Assembly: GCF_000725885.1 (NCBI RefSeq)
Contig: NZ_JODR01000017.1
Coordinates: 124,001-188,000 of the forward strand
Length of the DNA stretch: 64,000 nt
Source: Streptomyces albus subsp. albus
GTDB taxonomy: Bacteria > Actinomycetota > Actinomycetes > Streptomycetales > Streptomycetaceae
Direction: 5' to 3'
In this document: one piece after another, positions 8,205 through 17,011 of the stretch
Layout of the letters: the number at the start of each line of letters is the position of its first letter
How positions within the stretch are numbered: the first letter of the stretch is position 1
Made by a program: the position numbers and the translations under genes
Notes under the pieces: model-generated
Databases searched by the model: none
What the model was told of the DNA's origin: nothing
Seen by the model: only the letters and a program-made list of their open reading frames with translations

Positions 8205-9797
8205 TCAGCCGAGGGGGCGGCCGGGGATTCCGGGGCGCTGCTGCCAGGGGAGGGGGCCGTCCAGGGGGCGGTACTCCACACCGAGGGCGTCGAGACGGGG
8301 CAGGTGCGCCCGCTCCAGACGCGCGGCGAACTCGTCGTATTCCCCGCCCGCACCCGACCAGGCGACCTCCGCCACCGCGGCGAGCCGCGGGAACATCTGG
8401 TAGTCGACGCGCCGCGAACTCTCCGTGCACTCGGTCCACATGTTGGCCTGGATGCCCAGCACCCGCTCCCCCAGCGGCTCCCCGAACGGCTGGAACTCGT
8501 ACGCGTCGCGCAAGGTCGCGACGTACCCCAGCGGCATCGGCTCCTCCTCCCCCGGGGCCTGCCGGCGGTCGAGGTAGAGCTGGTGCTCGGGGCAGAGCAC
8601 CACGTCGTGGCCGGCCTGCGCCGCGGCGGCCCCGCCGTCGGTGCCCCGCCAGGAGGCGACGACGGCGCCCGGGGTGAGCCCGTCGTCGAGGGTGCCTCCT
8701 TCGAGGATCTCGTCCCAGCCGACCATGCGCCGTCCGCGGTCGGCGAGCCAGCGGTCGAAGTGGCGGACCATCCACGCCTGGAGGGCGTCCTCGTCGCGGA
8801 GCCCGAGGGCGGCGATGCGGGCCTGGGCGACGGCGGAGGCCCGCCATTCGTCCTTGGGTGTCTCGTCGCCGCCGATGTGGATGTAGGGGGAGGGGAAGAT
8901 GTCGAGGACTTCTTCGAGGACGTGTTCGTAGAAGCGCAGGACGTCGTCGGTGGGGGCCAGCAGGTGCGGGCTGACTCCCCAGTCGGTCCACACGCCGAGC
9001 GAGGCGGTGTCGACGGCGTCGGTGGTGCCGAGTTCGGGGTAGGCGGCGATGGCGGCCTGGGAGTGGCCGGGCAGCTCGATCTCGGGGACGACGGTGATGT
9101 GCCGTTCGGCGGCGTAGGCGACGATCTCGCGCAGGTCGTCCTGGGTGTAGTAGCCGCCGTGCGGGCGTTCGTCCCACAGCGGCGAGGCACGGTGCCCGAC
9201 GCGGGTGCGGGGCCGCCAGGCGCCGGTCCCGGTGAGGCGCGGATAGCGGTGGATCTGGACGCGCCAGCCCTGGTCGTCGGTCAGGTGGAAGTGGAAGACG
9301 TTGAGCTTGTGGGCGGCGAGCAGGTCGAGGACGCGCAGGACACCGTCCTTGGGCAGGAAGTGCCGGGCGACGTCCAGCATCAGGCCGCGCCAGGCGTAGC
9401 GGGGCGCGTCCTGGATGCGGCAGGGGGCCAGCTCCCAGACGGGCCGGTTGACGGCGCGGCGGAAGGCGGCGGGCGGCAGCCCCTGGCGCAGGGTGTGGGT
9501 GGCGTGGTGGAGTCCGGCGGCGTCACCGCCGGTGAGAGTGACGCGTTCGGCCGTCACCTCCACGCGGTAGGCGGCGGCGCCCAGCTCCTCGTCGAGGTGC
9601 AGCTCGACGGAGTTGCGGGGCGCGCCGGGCCCTTCGTGGAAGGGCAGAGTGGCGGTGCCGCGCAGCAGGCGGGCGACGCCGTGGGTGCCGGGCCCGGCGA
9701 CGAGAGCGGTGTTCTCGTCCCAGACGAAGGGCGGTCCGTCGCCTTCCGTCAGTTCGCGGGGGCGGGGGACGAGTCCCGTCCAGCCGGTGGCGGACAT
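8205..9797 (-). CDS. Beta-N-acetylhexosaminidase, glycoside hydrolase family 20
   Basis: 530 residues, full length for a GH20 enzyme. Residues 1-140 form the N-terminal GH20b-like domain, followed by the catalytic TIM barrel beginning near YAWRGLMLDVARHFLP. The catalytic Asp-Glu pair is Asp311-Glu312 in HIGGDETPKDEW. HFHLTDDQGWR and PEIELPGHSQA are further barrel motifs. It hydrolyses terminal GlcNAc/GalNAc by substrate-assisted catalysis. No signal peptide is visible, so it probably acts inside the cell on imported oligosaccharides. It is the last gene of a binding protein-permease-permease-hydrolase operon, 13 bp after the second permease, with a strong AGGAGG ribosome site. Confidence 0.92.
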   Translation of the reverse strand: MSATGWTGLVPRPRELTEGDGPPFVWDENTALVAGPGTHGVARLLRGTATLPFHEGPGAPRNSVELHLDEELGAAAYRVEVTAERVTLTGGDAAGLHHATHTLRQGLPPAAFRRAVNRPVWELAPCRIQDAPRYAWRGLMLDVARHFLPKDGVLRVLDLLAAHKLNVFHFHLTDDQGWRVQIHRYPRLTGTGAWRPRTRVGHRASPLWDERPHGGYYTQDDLREIVAYAAERHITVVPEIELPGHSQAAIAAYPELGTTDAVDTASLGVWTDWGVSPHLLAPTDDVLRFYEHVLEEVLDIFPSPYIHIGGDETPKDEWRASAVAQARIAALGLRDEDALQAWMVRHFDRWLADRGRRMVGWDEILEGGTLDDGLTPGAVVASWRGTDGGAAAAQAGHDVVLCPEHQLYLDRRQAPGEEEPMPLGYVATLRDAYEFQPFGEPLGERVLGIQANMWTECTESSRRVDYQMFPRLAAVAEVAWSGAGGEYDEFAARLERAHLPRLDALGVEYRPLDGPLPWQQRPGIPGRPLG

Positions 9798-9810
9798 GTG
9801 CGGTCCTCCT

Positions 9811-10704
9811 TCATTTCACCGCTCCGCCGAGCCCGGAGACCAGGCGGCGGTGTACGCAGACGAAAAAGACGAGTACGGGCAGGGTCATGACGGTCGAGGC
9901 GGCCATCACGCCGCCCCAGTCGGGTGTTTCGGTGTCGAAGAAGACGAGGAGCGCCATGGGGAGGGTGGAGTTCTCCGTGGCGGAGATGATGAACGATTTC
10001 GCGAACAGGAAGTCGTTCCAGGTGGAGATGAAGGAGAAGACGCTCGTGGCGACGAGGCCGGGGAGGACGAGCGGGAAGAGGATCTGCCACAGGAACCGGC
10101 TGCGGCTCGCCCCGTCGATGAAGGCCTGTTCCTCCAGCGCCTCGGGAACGGCTTTGACGAATCCGCGCAGCATCCAGATCGCGAAGGGGAGGGAGAAGGC
10201 GAGGTGCGGGAGGATGAGGGAGAGCAGCGAGTTGAGGGCGCCGATGTCCCGCATGAGGAAGAACATGGGGATGGTGAGGGCCTCGACGGGCACCATCTGC
10301 GCGGCGAGGAAGAGAATGAGCAAGGTGGTGCGCAGCCGGAACCGGAACCGGGTGACGGCGGTCGCGGCGAGGAAGGCGATCAGCGCGGAGGCGACGACGA
10401 CGGCGCCGGCCACCAGCAGGCTGTTGAGGAAGTAGCGGCCGAATTCCTGCTGGGTGAAGACGCGGCGGAACGAGTCGAGAGTGGGGGCCAGGGTCCAGCG
10501 GACGGGGTTGTCGGAGCGTATTTCCCCGGCGGGTTTGAAAGCCGAGAGCACCATCCAGTAGAGCGGGAAGGCGACGAGCGCGGCGATGAGGACGGTGACG
10601 CACTCGGCGAGCAGCCGCCAGGGTTTCCGTATCCGCATCCGTACGCCCGTCCGTGACCGTGACGATCGCCGCGCGGGGGCGGCGGGGGCGGCGGGCGCGC
10701 TCAT
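9811..10704 (-). CDS. Carbohydrate ABC transporter permease, MalG type
   Basis: 297 residues with six predicted membrane helices. The cytoplasmic EAA loop appears as LEEQAFIDGASRSRFLWQI, the contact site for the ATPase. A short Ala/Pro/Arg-rich cytoplasmic N-terminus precedes helix 1. The ATG at 10704 overlaps the TGA of the upstream permease (ATGA), so the two are translationally coupled. No ATPase gene is present in the operon, so a shared multitask ATPase such as MsiK, known for Streptomyces sugar importers, probably energises it. Substrate is inferred to be an amino-sugar oligosaccharide from the adjacent hexosaminidase. Confidence 0.9.
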   Translation of the reverse strand: MSAPAAPAAPARRSSRSRTGVRMRIRKPWRLLAECVTVLIAALVAFPLYWMVLSAFKPAGEIRSDNPVRWTLAPTLDSFRRVFTQQEFGRYFLNSLLVAGAVVVASALIAFLAATAVTRFRFRLRTTLLILFLAAQMVPVEALTIPMFFLMRDIGALNSLLSLILPHLAFSLPFAIWMLRGFVKAVPEALEEQAFIDGASRSRFLWQILFPLVLPGLVATSVFSFISTWNDFLFAKSFIISATENSTLPMALLVFFDTETPDWGGVMAASTVMTLPVLVFFVCVHRRLVSGLGGAVK

Positions 10705-11681
10705 ATTTCCTCCCCGTTGCGGCGCAGCAGTTTCAGATAGAGCAGGGTGACGCCGAGCAGGATCAGCAGCATGACGACGCCGACGGCGGAACCGAGGCTG
10801 TACTGGGAGGACGCGAACGCCTTCTGGTAGGCGTACACGTTGAGCACGAGGTTCTGTCCGGCGATACCGCCGCCGCCCGTCATCACATAGATCTGGGTGA
10901 ACACCTTGAAGTCCCAGATGATGGACTGGATCGTCACCACGACGAGGATGGGCCGCAGCATGGGCGCCAGTACGCTGCGCCAGGTGCGCCACACTCCGGC
11001 GCCGTCGAGGGAGGCGGCCTCCAGCACCTCGGCGGGCACGGCCCGGATACCGGCGTAGGTGGTGACCATCACCAGCGGGAACGAACACCACACGACCTCG
11101 AACAGCACGAGGGCGAAGGCGCTGTAGCGCCCGTACGTCCACGAGTGGTCGCCCAGGCCCAGCACCCTGTTGACGGGACCGAAGTCGGGGTCGAAGAGGA
11201 AGACCCACACGGTGGAGCCGGTGATGGCGGGGGTGGCCCAGGCGCCGAGCGCCGCGAGCATCAGCAGCAGCCGCGGCACCGCTCTCACCCGGGTCAGCAG
11301 CACCGCCAGTGCGCAGCCGACCAGCAGGGTGCTCACGACGCAGGCGGCGGCGAACAGGACGGTCGCCAGCAGCACCCGCCAGAACTCGCGGTCGGAGAAG
11401 AGCTCCGTGTAGTTGCCCAGCCCCTGGAAGCTGGTGGGCTGCCCACCGCTTACCTGCGCCTGGGTGTACTCCAGGAAGGAGATCAGCCCGAGCTGGTAGA
11501 CGGGGTAGACGAGCAGCCCGGCCAGCACGACGAGGGCGGGCGCCAGATAGAGCCAGGGCGTCCAGCGTCCGCCGCGGACGGGACCGGACCGCCGGGGCGC
11601 GCGGCCTCCGGTGGGGCGGCCCGCGCCCGTCCGCGCGGCGGGGCGGGGCCGGGTGGCCGCCTTGCCGGTGGCGACGCTCAC
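10701..11681 (-). CDS. Carbohydrate ABC transporter permease, MalF type
   Basis: 326 residues. After a 45-residue basic, Pro-rich cytoplasmic tail come six hydrophobic helices beginning at PWLYLAPALVVLAGLLVYPV. The EAA loop is VLEAASLDGAGVWRTWRSV. It pairs with the downstream MalG-type permease to form the channel. GTG start at 11681 overlaps the TGA of the binding-protein gene (GTGA). The stop overlaps the next start in the same way, so the three transporter genes are a tightly coupled unit. Confidence 0.9.
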   Translation of the reverse strand: MSVATGKAATRPRPAARTGAGRPTGGRAPRRSGPVRGGRWTPWLYLAPALVVLAGLLVYPVYQLGLISFLEYTQAQVSGGQPTSFQGLGNYTELFSDREFWRVLLATVLFAAACVVSTLLVGCALAVLLTRVRAVPRLLLMLAALGAWATPAITGSTVWVFLFDPDFGPVNRVLGLGDHSWTYGRYSAFALVLFEVVWCSFPLVMVTTYAGIRAVPAEVLEAASLDGAGVWRTWRSVLAPMLRPILVVVTIQSIIWDFKVFTQIYVMTGGGGIAGQNLVLNVYAYQKAFASSQYSLGSAVGVVMLLILLGVTLLYLKLLRRNGEEI

Positions 11682-12997
11682 TGGGAGAACGCCTCGTCCA
11701 TCTTGGCCGCGGCGTCGGCGGCGGCACCGTCCACGTCGGCCTTGCCGCTGATGATCTGCTGGAACATCCCCGGCAGCACCAGTGAGGCGTCGATGCGGCC
11801 CCAGGCGGGACTGGCGGGCACGAACTCGGTGCCGGCCTCCAGGGTGTCCACGAACGGCTTGACGAAGGGTTCCCGCTCGGCCGCCTTCTTGCGGACATCG
11901 CCGAACGTGGGCAGGAAGCCCATCGCGTCGAACAGCTTCTCCTGGGTGTCCTTGCCGGCGAGTTCCTCCGCCAGCCGGACGGCCAGCGTGCGGTGGCCGG
12001 TGCTCTTGAGGACGCCGATGTTGTTGCCGCCGGCGAACGCGGGGGCGATCTCGCCCTCCTTCACCCCGGGCAGGGGCACGACCGCGTAGTCGCCCTTGAC
12101 CTTGCCGTTCTCCATGGCCTGCCGGTTGAAGTCACCGCCGATGGCCATGCCGGCCTTGCCGCCGGCGAACGCCTCGACCGTGTCGTTGCCGCCCATCTTG
12201 GCGCAGGTCCCGGCGGGGCAGTTGTCGTCACCGAAGAGAGAGGTGTAGGCGGTGATGCCCTTCTTGGCGGCGGCACTGTCGAGCGCGGAGGCGTAGGAGC
12301 CGTCCTTCTTCTCCGCGGCCAGTGCGCCGCCGTGCGCCCAGATGAACGGCATGGCGCCGTAGGTGTAGGCGCCGCCGACGGCGATGCCGTACATGTCCTT
12401 GTGCGCGGCGCGGATCTTCCGGGCGGCGGTGCCCAGTTCCGCCAGGGTGCGGGGCGGCTTCAGACCGAGGTCGTCGAAGATGTCGGTGCGGTAGTAGAGG
12501 GCGCGGACGCCGACGAACAGCGGCACCCCGTACTGCTTGCCGCGTACGGTGACCGACTGCCGGGCGGTGTCGTCCAGATCCTCGGCGGCCTTCCAGCCGC
12601 GGAACTCCTCACTGATGTCGGCCAGTCCGCCGTCGGCGACGTACCCGGCGGTGTCGGTGTTGCCGTACTCGATGACGTCGGGCGCGGACGCGGGGTCGTT
12701 GAACGCACCCTTGATCCTCTCGGCACGGCTGTCGACGGGGATGTACTGGACGTCGACCTTCACCCCCTCGTGCCGCTTCTCGAACCGGTCGACCACCTCG
12801 GAGACGACCTTCTCCTTCGGCTGGTTGCCGACTTCACGGAAGAGCCAGACCCGCAAGGTCCCGCTCTTGGCGTCCTTGCCGTCCCCGCCCCCGCCGGACG
12901 TGGAGGGCGCACATCCCGCCAGCCCGACGGCGACCGCCGCGAACAGCATCGCGGCCCGCGCCGCCCTCGTTCCCGACCGGCTTCTGCTCACTCGCAC
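11678..12997 (-). CDS. Sugar-binding lipoprotein of an ABC importer
   Basis: 439 residues. A basic start, a hydrophobic stretch and the lipobox VGLAGC give a type II signal peptide, so the mature protein is lipid-anchored outside the membrane. The body has the solute-binding family 1 layout (LRVWLFREVGNQPKEKVVSE, then PDVIEYGNTDTAGYV and GDFNRQAMENGK). It delivers the sugar to the two permeases. Start taken at GTG 12997, about 6 nt after a GGGGGTG; a GTG two codons further in (12991) is equally possible. It heads the operon and has an inverted repeat about 30-50 bp upstream. Confidence 0.9.
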   Translation of the reverse strand: MRVSRSRSGTRAARAAMLFAAVAVGLAGCAPSTSGGGGDGKDAKSGTLRVWLFREVGNQPKEKVVSEVVDRFEKRHEGVKVDVQYIPVDSRAERIKGAFNDPASAPDVIEYGNTDTAGYVADGGLADISEEFRGWKAAEDLDDTARQSVTVRGKQYGVPLFVGVRALYYRTDIFDDLGLKPPRTLAELGTAARKIRAAHKDMYGIAVGGAYTYGAMPFIWAHGGALAAEKKDGSYASALDSAAAKKGITAYTSLFGDDNCPAGTCAKMGGNDTVEAFAGGKAGMAIGGDFNRQAMENGKVKGDYAVVPLPGVKEGEIAPAFAGGNNIGVLKSTGHRTLAVRLAEELAGKDTQEKLFDAMGFLPTFGDVRKKAAEREPFVKPFVDTLEAGTEFVPASPAWGRIDASLVLPGMFQQIISGKADVDGAAADAAAKMDEAFSQ

Positions 12998-13027
12998 GAC
13001 GGCACCCCCAAGCACTGGCGTTGCAAC

Positions 13028-13049
13028 ATACGCAACGAACGTTTCGTAT
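13028..13049. promoter_or_regulatory. Candidate operator of the sugar/GH20 operon
   Basis: Two overlapping inverted repeats: ACGAA (13035-13039) with TTCGT (13043-13047) around CGT, and ATACG (13028-13032) with CGTAT (13045-13049). The site lies 31 bp before the binding-protein start. This is the usual position and look of a LacI, GntR or ROK repressor site in sugar uptake operons. Which regulator binds is unknown; it does not resemble the DasR box I remember. Confidence 0.45.
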
Positions 13050-13448
13050 CGCACAACCTGCACTGCGCCGTGAGGCTACGAGCCGCCCCCACCCGGGGGC
13101 AATAGGTCCGAACCAACTAGTCGACTCGGGCGCTCCGGTGCGCGCCCACGCGCGAACACGCGCCTGCAGGGGAGGACTTGGGAGGAGCTGCCCACAGACC
13201 GCGCCGGCCCACTCCTTCAACCCGCCGACTACACCGGACGGAATCAGCGGAGAACCGTGGCGCGTTCCGGCCGCACACCGGGCACCGGGGCCGTGAACGC
13301 CGACCGTCGTGGCACACCACGACGCGCTATCCTGCGCACTGACCGTGCGTTGACCCATGCATAACAGAGGGTCAGGCGGCGCGTATTATCACACGCGGCG
13401 TAGCAGTCTCGTCACCTCCCGCCCCGCAGTTCAGGAGGACACCGGCAC

Positions 13449-13667
13449 ATGGCCAAGCGGGCCCAGCGACTTCCGACGGCGCCGCCCAACGCGTACGGGG
13501 CGCATCCGGGAGCCGGGTGGGCGCCGCCGAGGACGGGGCGGCGGGTGCGGCGGACGCGGGTGCAGCGTACGCGGCGGATGTCCACGGGGTGGATCGTCGC
13601 CGCCTGCGTGCTGGCGTACTTGGCGTTCTTCTACGTGGTGCTCCCGGTGCTCTCCTGGCTGTTGTGA
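13449..13667 (+). CDS. Small single-pass membrane protein, unknown function
   Basis: 72 residues preceded by an AGGAGG. The first 45 residues are strongly basic (Arg/Pro-rich, many RR and RT steps). They are followed by one clear transmembrane helix, GWIVAACVLAYLAFFYVVLP, at the C-terminus. The topology suggests a cytoplasmic basic tail on a membrane anchor, perhaps binding nucleic acid or acidic lipids, but that is speculation. It lies 56 bp before the DUF1266 gene on the same strand and may be co-transcribed. No family recognised. Confidence 0.6.
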   Translation: MAKRAQRLPTAPPNAYGAHPGAGWAPPRTGRRVRRTRVQRTRRMSTGWIVAACVLAYLAFFYVVLPVLSWLL

Positions 13668-13723
13668 GGCGCGGGACACGGCGCGGCGGCGGTTTTCTCC
13701 GAGAGTGAGTGCGAGGTCTTCGG

Positions 13724-15010
13724 ATGTGGAAGCGGGCGACGGCGGAGGGGGCCGTCGCGGTGGGGGCGGCGCCGGCGGATGCGGGCTGGCAGGCGCCCAG
13801 TGAGGTGGAGCGGCGGCTGTACGAGGCCAAGAGCCGGCACGACTGGGCGGCCTACATGGACGTGCTGGCGGGCGAGTGCCTCTTCCGGCTGGCTTCCCGC
13901 ACCTGGCTGGACGCCAATCCGGGGCGGATACCCGCGCGGTACCACCCGGTGTGGCGCCCGGAGGTGAACGACTGGTGTGCGGCGGTCTACACGCAGGGGA
14001 TGCTGCCGGCGCCGGTGGAGGACCCGGTGTTCATCTGGGAGGACCTGGGCTCGTACGCGAGCGGCTGGTCCGCGGAGGACCCGCCGTGGCTGGCGGTGAA
14101 CCCGGGTTCGCCGTGCGAGGCGTACTTCCCGGCGGAGCCGGGCTACCGGGCGCTGTGGCAGCAGCACGCGGACCGCGTGGAGGTGGTGAACTCCCCCGGC
14201 ACGCTGCGCACGCTGTGGGTGGGCGGCCCCCGCAGCGGCGAGGTCGCCCGCGGGCTGGCGTGCGGGGCGCTGATGTGCGTGAAGAACGGCGTGTACTGGA
14301 ACGCGCTGGGCCACGGCTACGGCTATGAGCACGAGCGGCGGCTGCTGGACCGCTGGTGGGGCGTCACCACACGGCAGAAGTGGCTGTGCTACCAGGAGGA
14401 GTTGCTCACCAACGAGATGAGCAGCCCGGTGTGGGAGTTCGCCCTGGGGGTGCGGCACAGTCTGGCGCAGGACTTCGGCGGGCACGTGGAGCCCGGCCAC
14501 TGGCGGCAGGCCGCCGAGCGGGTGCTGCGCAGCCGGGTGCCGACGGCGCGGGTCGAGCTGACCCCGGACGGGGTGACGCGGACGGAGGGCCCGTCGGCGG
14601 AGGAGATGGAGGCGCAGGTCGAGGGGGTGAAGCGGCTGATCGGCCGGATCACCCGGTACGAGGCGCGGTTCCGTGCGGACGGGCTGCTGCCGGAGGGCCG
14701 GTTCGTCCGCTCCGTCGCCGCCTGGGACTACGGCCGGGGCTCCAACATGGCCCGCTTCGGGCTGGCTTCCCGGTTCTGCACCCTGGAGGAGGCCGAGGAG
14801 GCGGTGCTGCGGGCGGGCCGGGTGAGTGCGGTGGCCTACCGTTCCTGGGAGGACTTCTCGGCCGGGTACGCGCTGGGGCGCTGTCTCCACTTCGACGACG
14901 AGGAGTTCGGCCCCTGGTACGAGGAGACGCTGTCCGCGCACCGGATCCTCACCACGGACCCGGAGAGCCCGTGGCTGACGATCCCGTTCCGCCCGGAGGA
15001 CGAGGGCTGA
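13724..15010 (+). CDS. DUF1266 domain protein
   Basis: 428 residues. The C-terminal half, around SVAAWDYGRGSNMARFGLA, VSAVAYRSWEDFSAGYALGR and a terminal segment after FDDEEFGPWYEETL, fits the DUF1266 pattern of aromatic residues and a conserved W-E/D-x-x-S-x-x-x-G. The N-terminal half is a separate, Trp-rich region without known homology. Soluble, no signal peptide. The ATG at 13724 has GAGG 7 nt upstream; a GTG at 13709 is an in-frame alternative. Function unknown. DUF1266 genes occur in Enterobacteria and actinomycetes, and links to toxin or contact systems are only suggested. Confidence 0.65.
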   Translation: MWKRATAEGAVAVGAAPADAGWQAPSEVERRLYEAKSRHDWAAYMDVLAGECLFRLASRTWLDANPGRIPARYHPVWRPEVNDWCAAVYTQGMLPAPVEDPVFIWEDLGSYASGWSAEDPPWLAVNPGSPCEAYFPAEPGYRALWQQHADRVEVVNSPGTLRTLWVGGPRSGEVARGLACGALMCVKNGVYWNALGHGYGYEHERRLLDRWWGVTTRQKWLCYQEELLTNEMSSPVWEFALGVRHSLAQDFGGHVEPGHWRQAAERVLRSRVPTARVELTPDGVTRTEGPSAEEMEAQVEGVKRLIGRITRYEARFRADGLLPEGRFVRSVAAWDYGRGSNMARFGLASRFCTLEEAEEAVLRAGRVSAVAYRSWEDFSAGYALGRCLHFDDEEFGPWYEETLSAHRILTTDPESPWLTIPFRPEDEG

Positions 15011-15086
15011 GCGGACCCCCGTCGTCCTCGGGGCGGGCCCGGTGTGCATCGCGGGGCCCGCCGTCCCCTGCTCCCCGCCGGGCCCC

Positions 15087-15236
15087 CGGCACGGCGGTCC
15101 CCACACCCCCGCCGGGCCCGCCCCGGCACGGCGGGCCCCACACCCCCGCCGGGCCCGCCCCGGCCCGGCGGGCCCTACTCCCCCGCCGGGTCCGGCCCCG
15201 GCCCGGCGGGCCCCGCTCCCGCGCCGGGTCCGGCCC
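15087..15236. repeat. Tandem repeat, four copies of 37-38 bp, overlapping the 3' end of the permease gene
   Basis: Copies begin at 15087, 15124, 15161 and 15199, each starting with CGGCMCGGCGG and ending in a CCGGGCCCG/CCGGGTCCG block. The first two differ by one base and later ones drift. Copies 3 and 4 fall in the permease coding region and encode its Pro/Gly/Ala C-terminal tail, so the stop codon lies inside the array. The units are rich in internal inverted repeats and could also act as terminators between the convergent genes. Confidence 0.8.
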
Positions 15237-16734
15237 CCGTCCCCGTACGGTCGGCGAGCCGCGAGTGCCGCAGGCCGTACAGGCCGTAGACGGCAAGGCC
15301 GACGGCCATCCAGATGCCGAAGACGGCCCAGGTGACGGCGGGCAGGCTGGACATCATCCACAGGCAGCAGGCGAAGCCGAGCAGCGGGGTGACCGGGAAG
15401 AGCGCCACCTTGAACGTGCGGTTCATCGTGGGCCGGGTGCGGCGCAGGATGACGACGGCCACGTTGACCAGGGCGAAGGCGAACAGCGTGCCGATGCTGG
15501 TGGCGTTGGCGAGTTCGCCGAGCGGCACGGTGGCGGCGAGGATGCCGCAGAAGGCGCCGACCAGCAGGGTGTTGGCGCGGGGCGTACCGGTGCGCTCGTC
15601 CACCTTCGCGAACACCTGCGGGACGAGGCCGTCGCGGGACATGGCGAACAGGATGCGGGTCTGGCCGTAGAGGACGGCGAAGACGACGCTGGCGATGGCG
15701 ACGACCGCACCGGCGGCCAGCACCACGCTCCACAGTCCCAGCCCGGTGACGCGTTCCATGATGCGGGCGAGCGCGGCGTGCGTGTGCCCGAACTCCTGCC
15801 AGGGCATCGCGCCGACGGCGACCAGGGCGACGAGGCAGTAGAGCACGGTGACGATCAGCAGCGACAGCATGATGGCGCGCGGCAGGTCGCGCTGGGCGTT
15901 CCTGGCCTCCTCCCCGGCGGTGGAGGCGGCGTCGAAGCCGATGTACGAGAAGAAGAGGGTGGCCGCCGCCGCGCTGATCCCGCTGACCCCCAGCGGGGCG
16001 AGCGGCGCGTAGTTGCCGGCCTTGATGCCGAAGAAGCCGATGCCGCAGAAGAGCAGCAGCGTCGCGATCTTGACGACGACCATGACGGTGTTGATCCGGG
16101 CGCTCTCCTTGGCACCGCCCATCAGGAAGACCACGGCGAGCAGGATGACGGCGAGCGCGGGCAGATTGATCCAGCCGCCCTCGCCCGGCGGCGCGGAGAC
16201 GACACCCGGGAGCGTCACCCCGAACGTGCCGTCGAGCAGCTCGTTCAGGTACTCGCCCCAGCCGACGGCGACGGCAGAGACGGAGATCCCGTACTCCAGC
16301 ACCAGGCACCAGCCGCACACCCAGGCGATCAGCTCGCCCATCGTGGCGTACGCGTACGAGTAGGACGAGCCGGAGACGGGGATCGAACCGGCCAGCTCGG
16401 CGTACGAGAGCGCGGAGAACAGCGCGGTGCACCCGGCGAGGACGAACGAGACGGCGACGGCCGGCCCGGCCAGCGGCGCGGCCTCCCCCAGGACGACAAA
16501 GATGCCGGTGCCGAGGGTGGCGCCGATGCTGATCGTCGTCAGCTGCCACATGCTCAGCGAACGGCGCAGCGCACCGCCCTCGCCGTGCCCGCCCTCGGCG
16601 ACGAGCCGCTCGACGGGCTTGCGCCGCATGAGCCGCGCGGCGAGCCCGGGCCCCGCCCCGCCCGCGGGCCCGGCTCCGGGGGCGGGGTGGGGGGACGGGT
16701 CGGCCGCGGGCCGCGCCGCGCTGTCTTCCGGCAT
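15175..16734 (-). CDS. Amino acid permease, APC superfamily (cationic amino acid transporter type)
   Basis: 519 residues with 12 or more membrane helices. ISIGATLGTGIFVVLGE is the APC helix-1 motif with the unwound GxG needed for substrate contact. FFSYIGFDAASTAGEEARN is the helix-6/loop signature of the CAT/YfnA group. The first 55 residues are a polar cytoplasmic tail. The last 25 are a Gly/Pro/Ala tail generated by a tandem DNA repeat. ATG at 16734 follows AAGGAG. It imports amino acids by proton or solute symport; the exact substrate is not visible. Single gene, convergent with DUF1266. Confidence 0.88.
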   Translation of the reverse strand: MPEDSAARPAADPSPHPAPGAGPAGGAGPGLAARLMRRKPVERLVAEGGHGEGGALRRSLSMWQLTTISIGATLGTGIFVVLGEAAPLAGPAVAVSFVLAGCTALFSALSYAELAGSIPVSGSSYSYAYATMGELIAWVCGWCLVLEYGISVSAVAVGWGEYLNELLDGTFGVTLPGVVSAPPGEGGWINLPALAVILLAVVFLMGGAKESARINTVMVVVKIATLLLFCGIGFFGIKAGNYAPLAPLGVSGISAAAATLFFSYIGFDAASTAGEEARNAQRDLPRAIMLSLLIVTVLYCLVALVAVGAMPWQEFGHTHAALARIMERVTGLGLWSVVLAAGAVVAIASVVFAVLYGQTRILFAMSRDGLVPQVFAKVDERTGTPRANTLLVGAFCGILAATVPLGELANATSIGTLFAFALVNVAVVILRRTRPTMNRTFKVALFPVTPLLGFACCLWMMSSLPAVTWAVFGIWMAVGLAVYGLYGLRHSRLADRTGTGAGPGAGAGPAGPGPDPAGE

Positions 16735-17011
16735 GTGGGGCTCCTTGTCGCTGCGGACCGACGCGCGCCTGCGGCGGCCCGCGGGCATGACGGAGCAGCC
16801 CGGGAGGGCACGGCAACGGTGCACCCGCGCGTCGGTTGGGGGGCCGCCGAGTCGGCGGTCGCCGCCGCTCCTGGCACGGGGCATGAGCCTATGAGCCGCC
16901 GCTCACGGCCGTAATGCACGGTCGTTGCGCATCACCGGAAGATCATTGCGCGCTGCGGGCCCCGGCCGGGGATACGTTGCGCCGGCCGTCCGGCGGATGC
17001 GCCCGGCCGGC

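Noticed and set aside
15087..15236. Possible CRISPR array
   Set aside because: The units are contiguous tandem repeats without unique spacers, and no cas gene is present.
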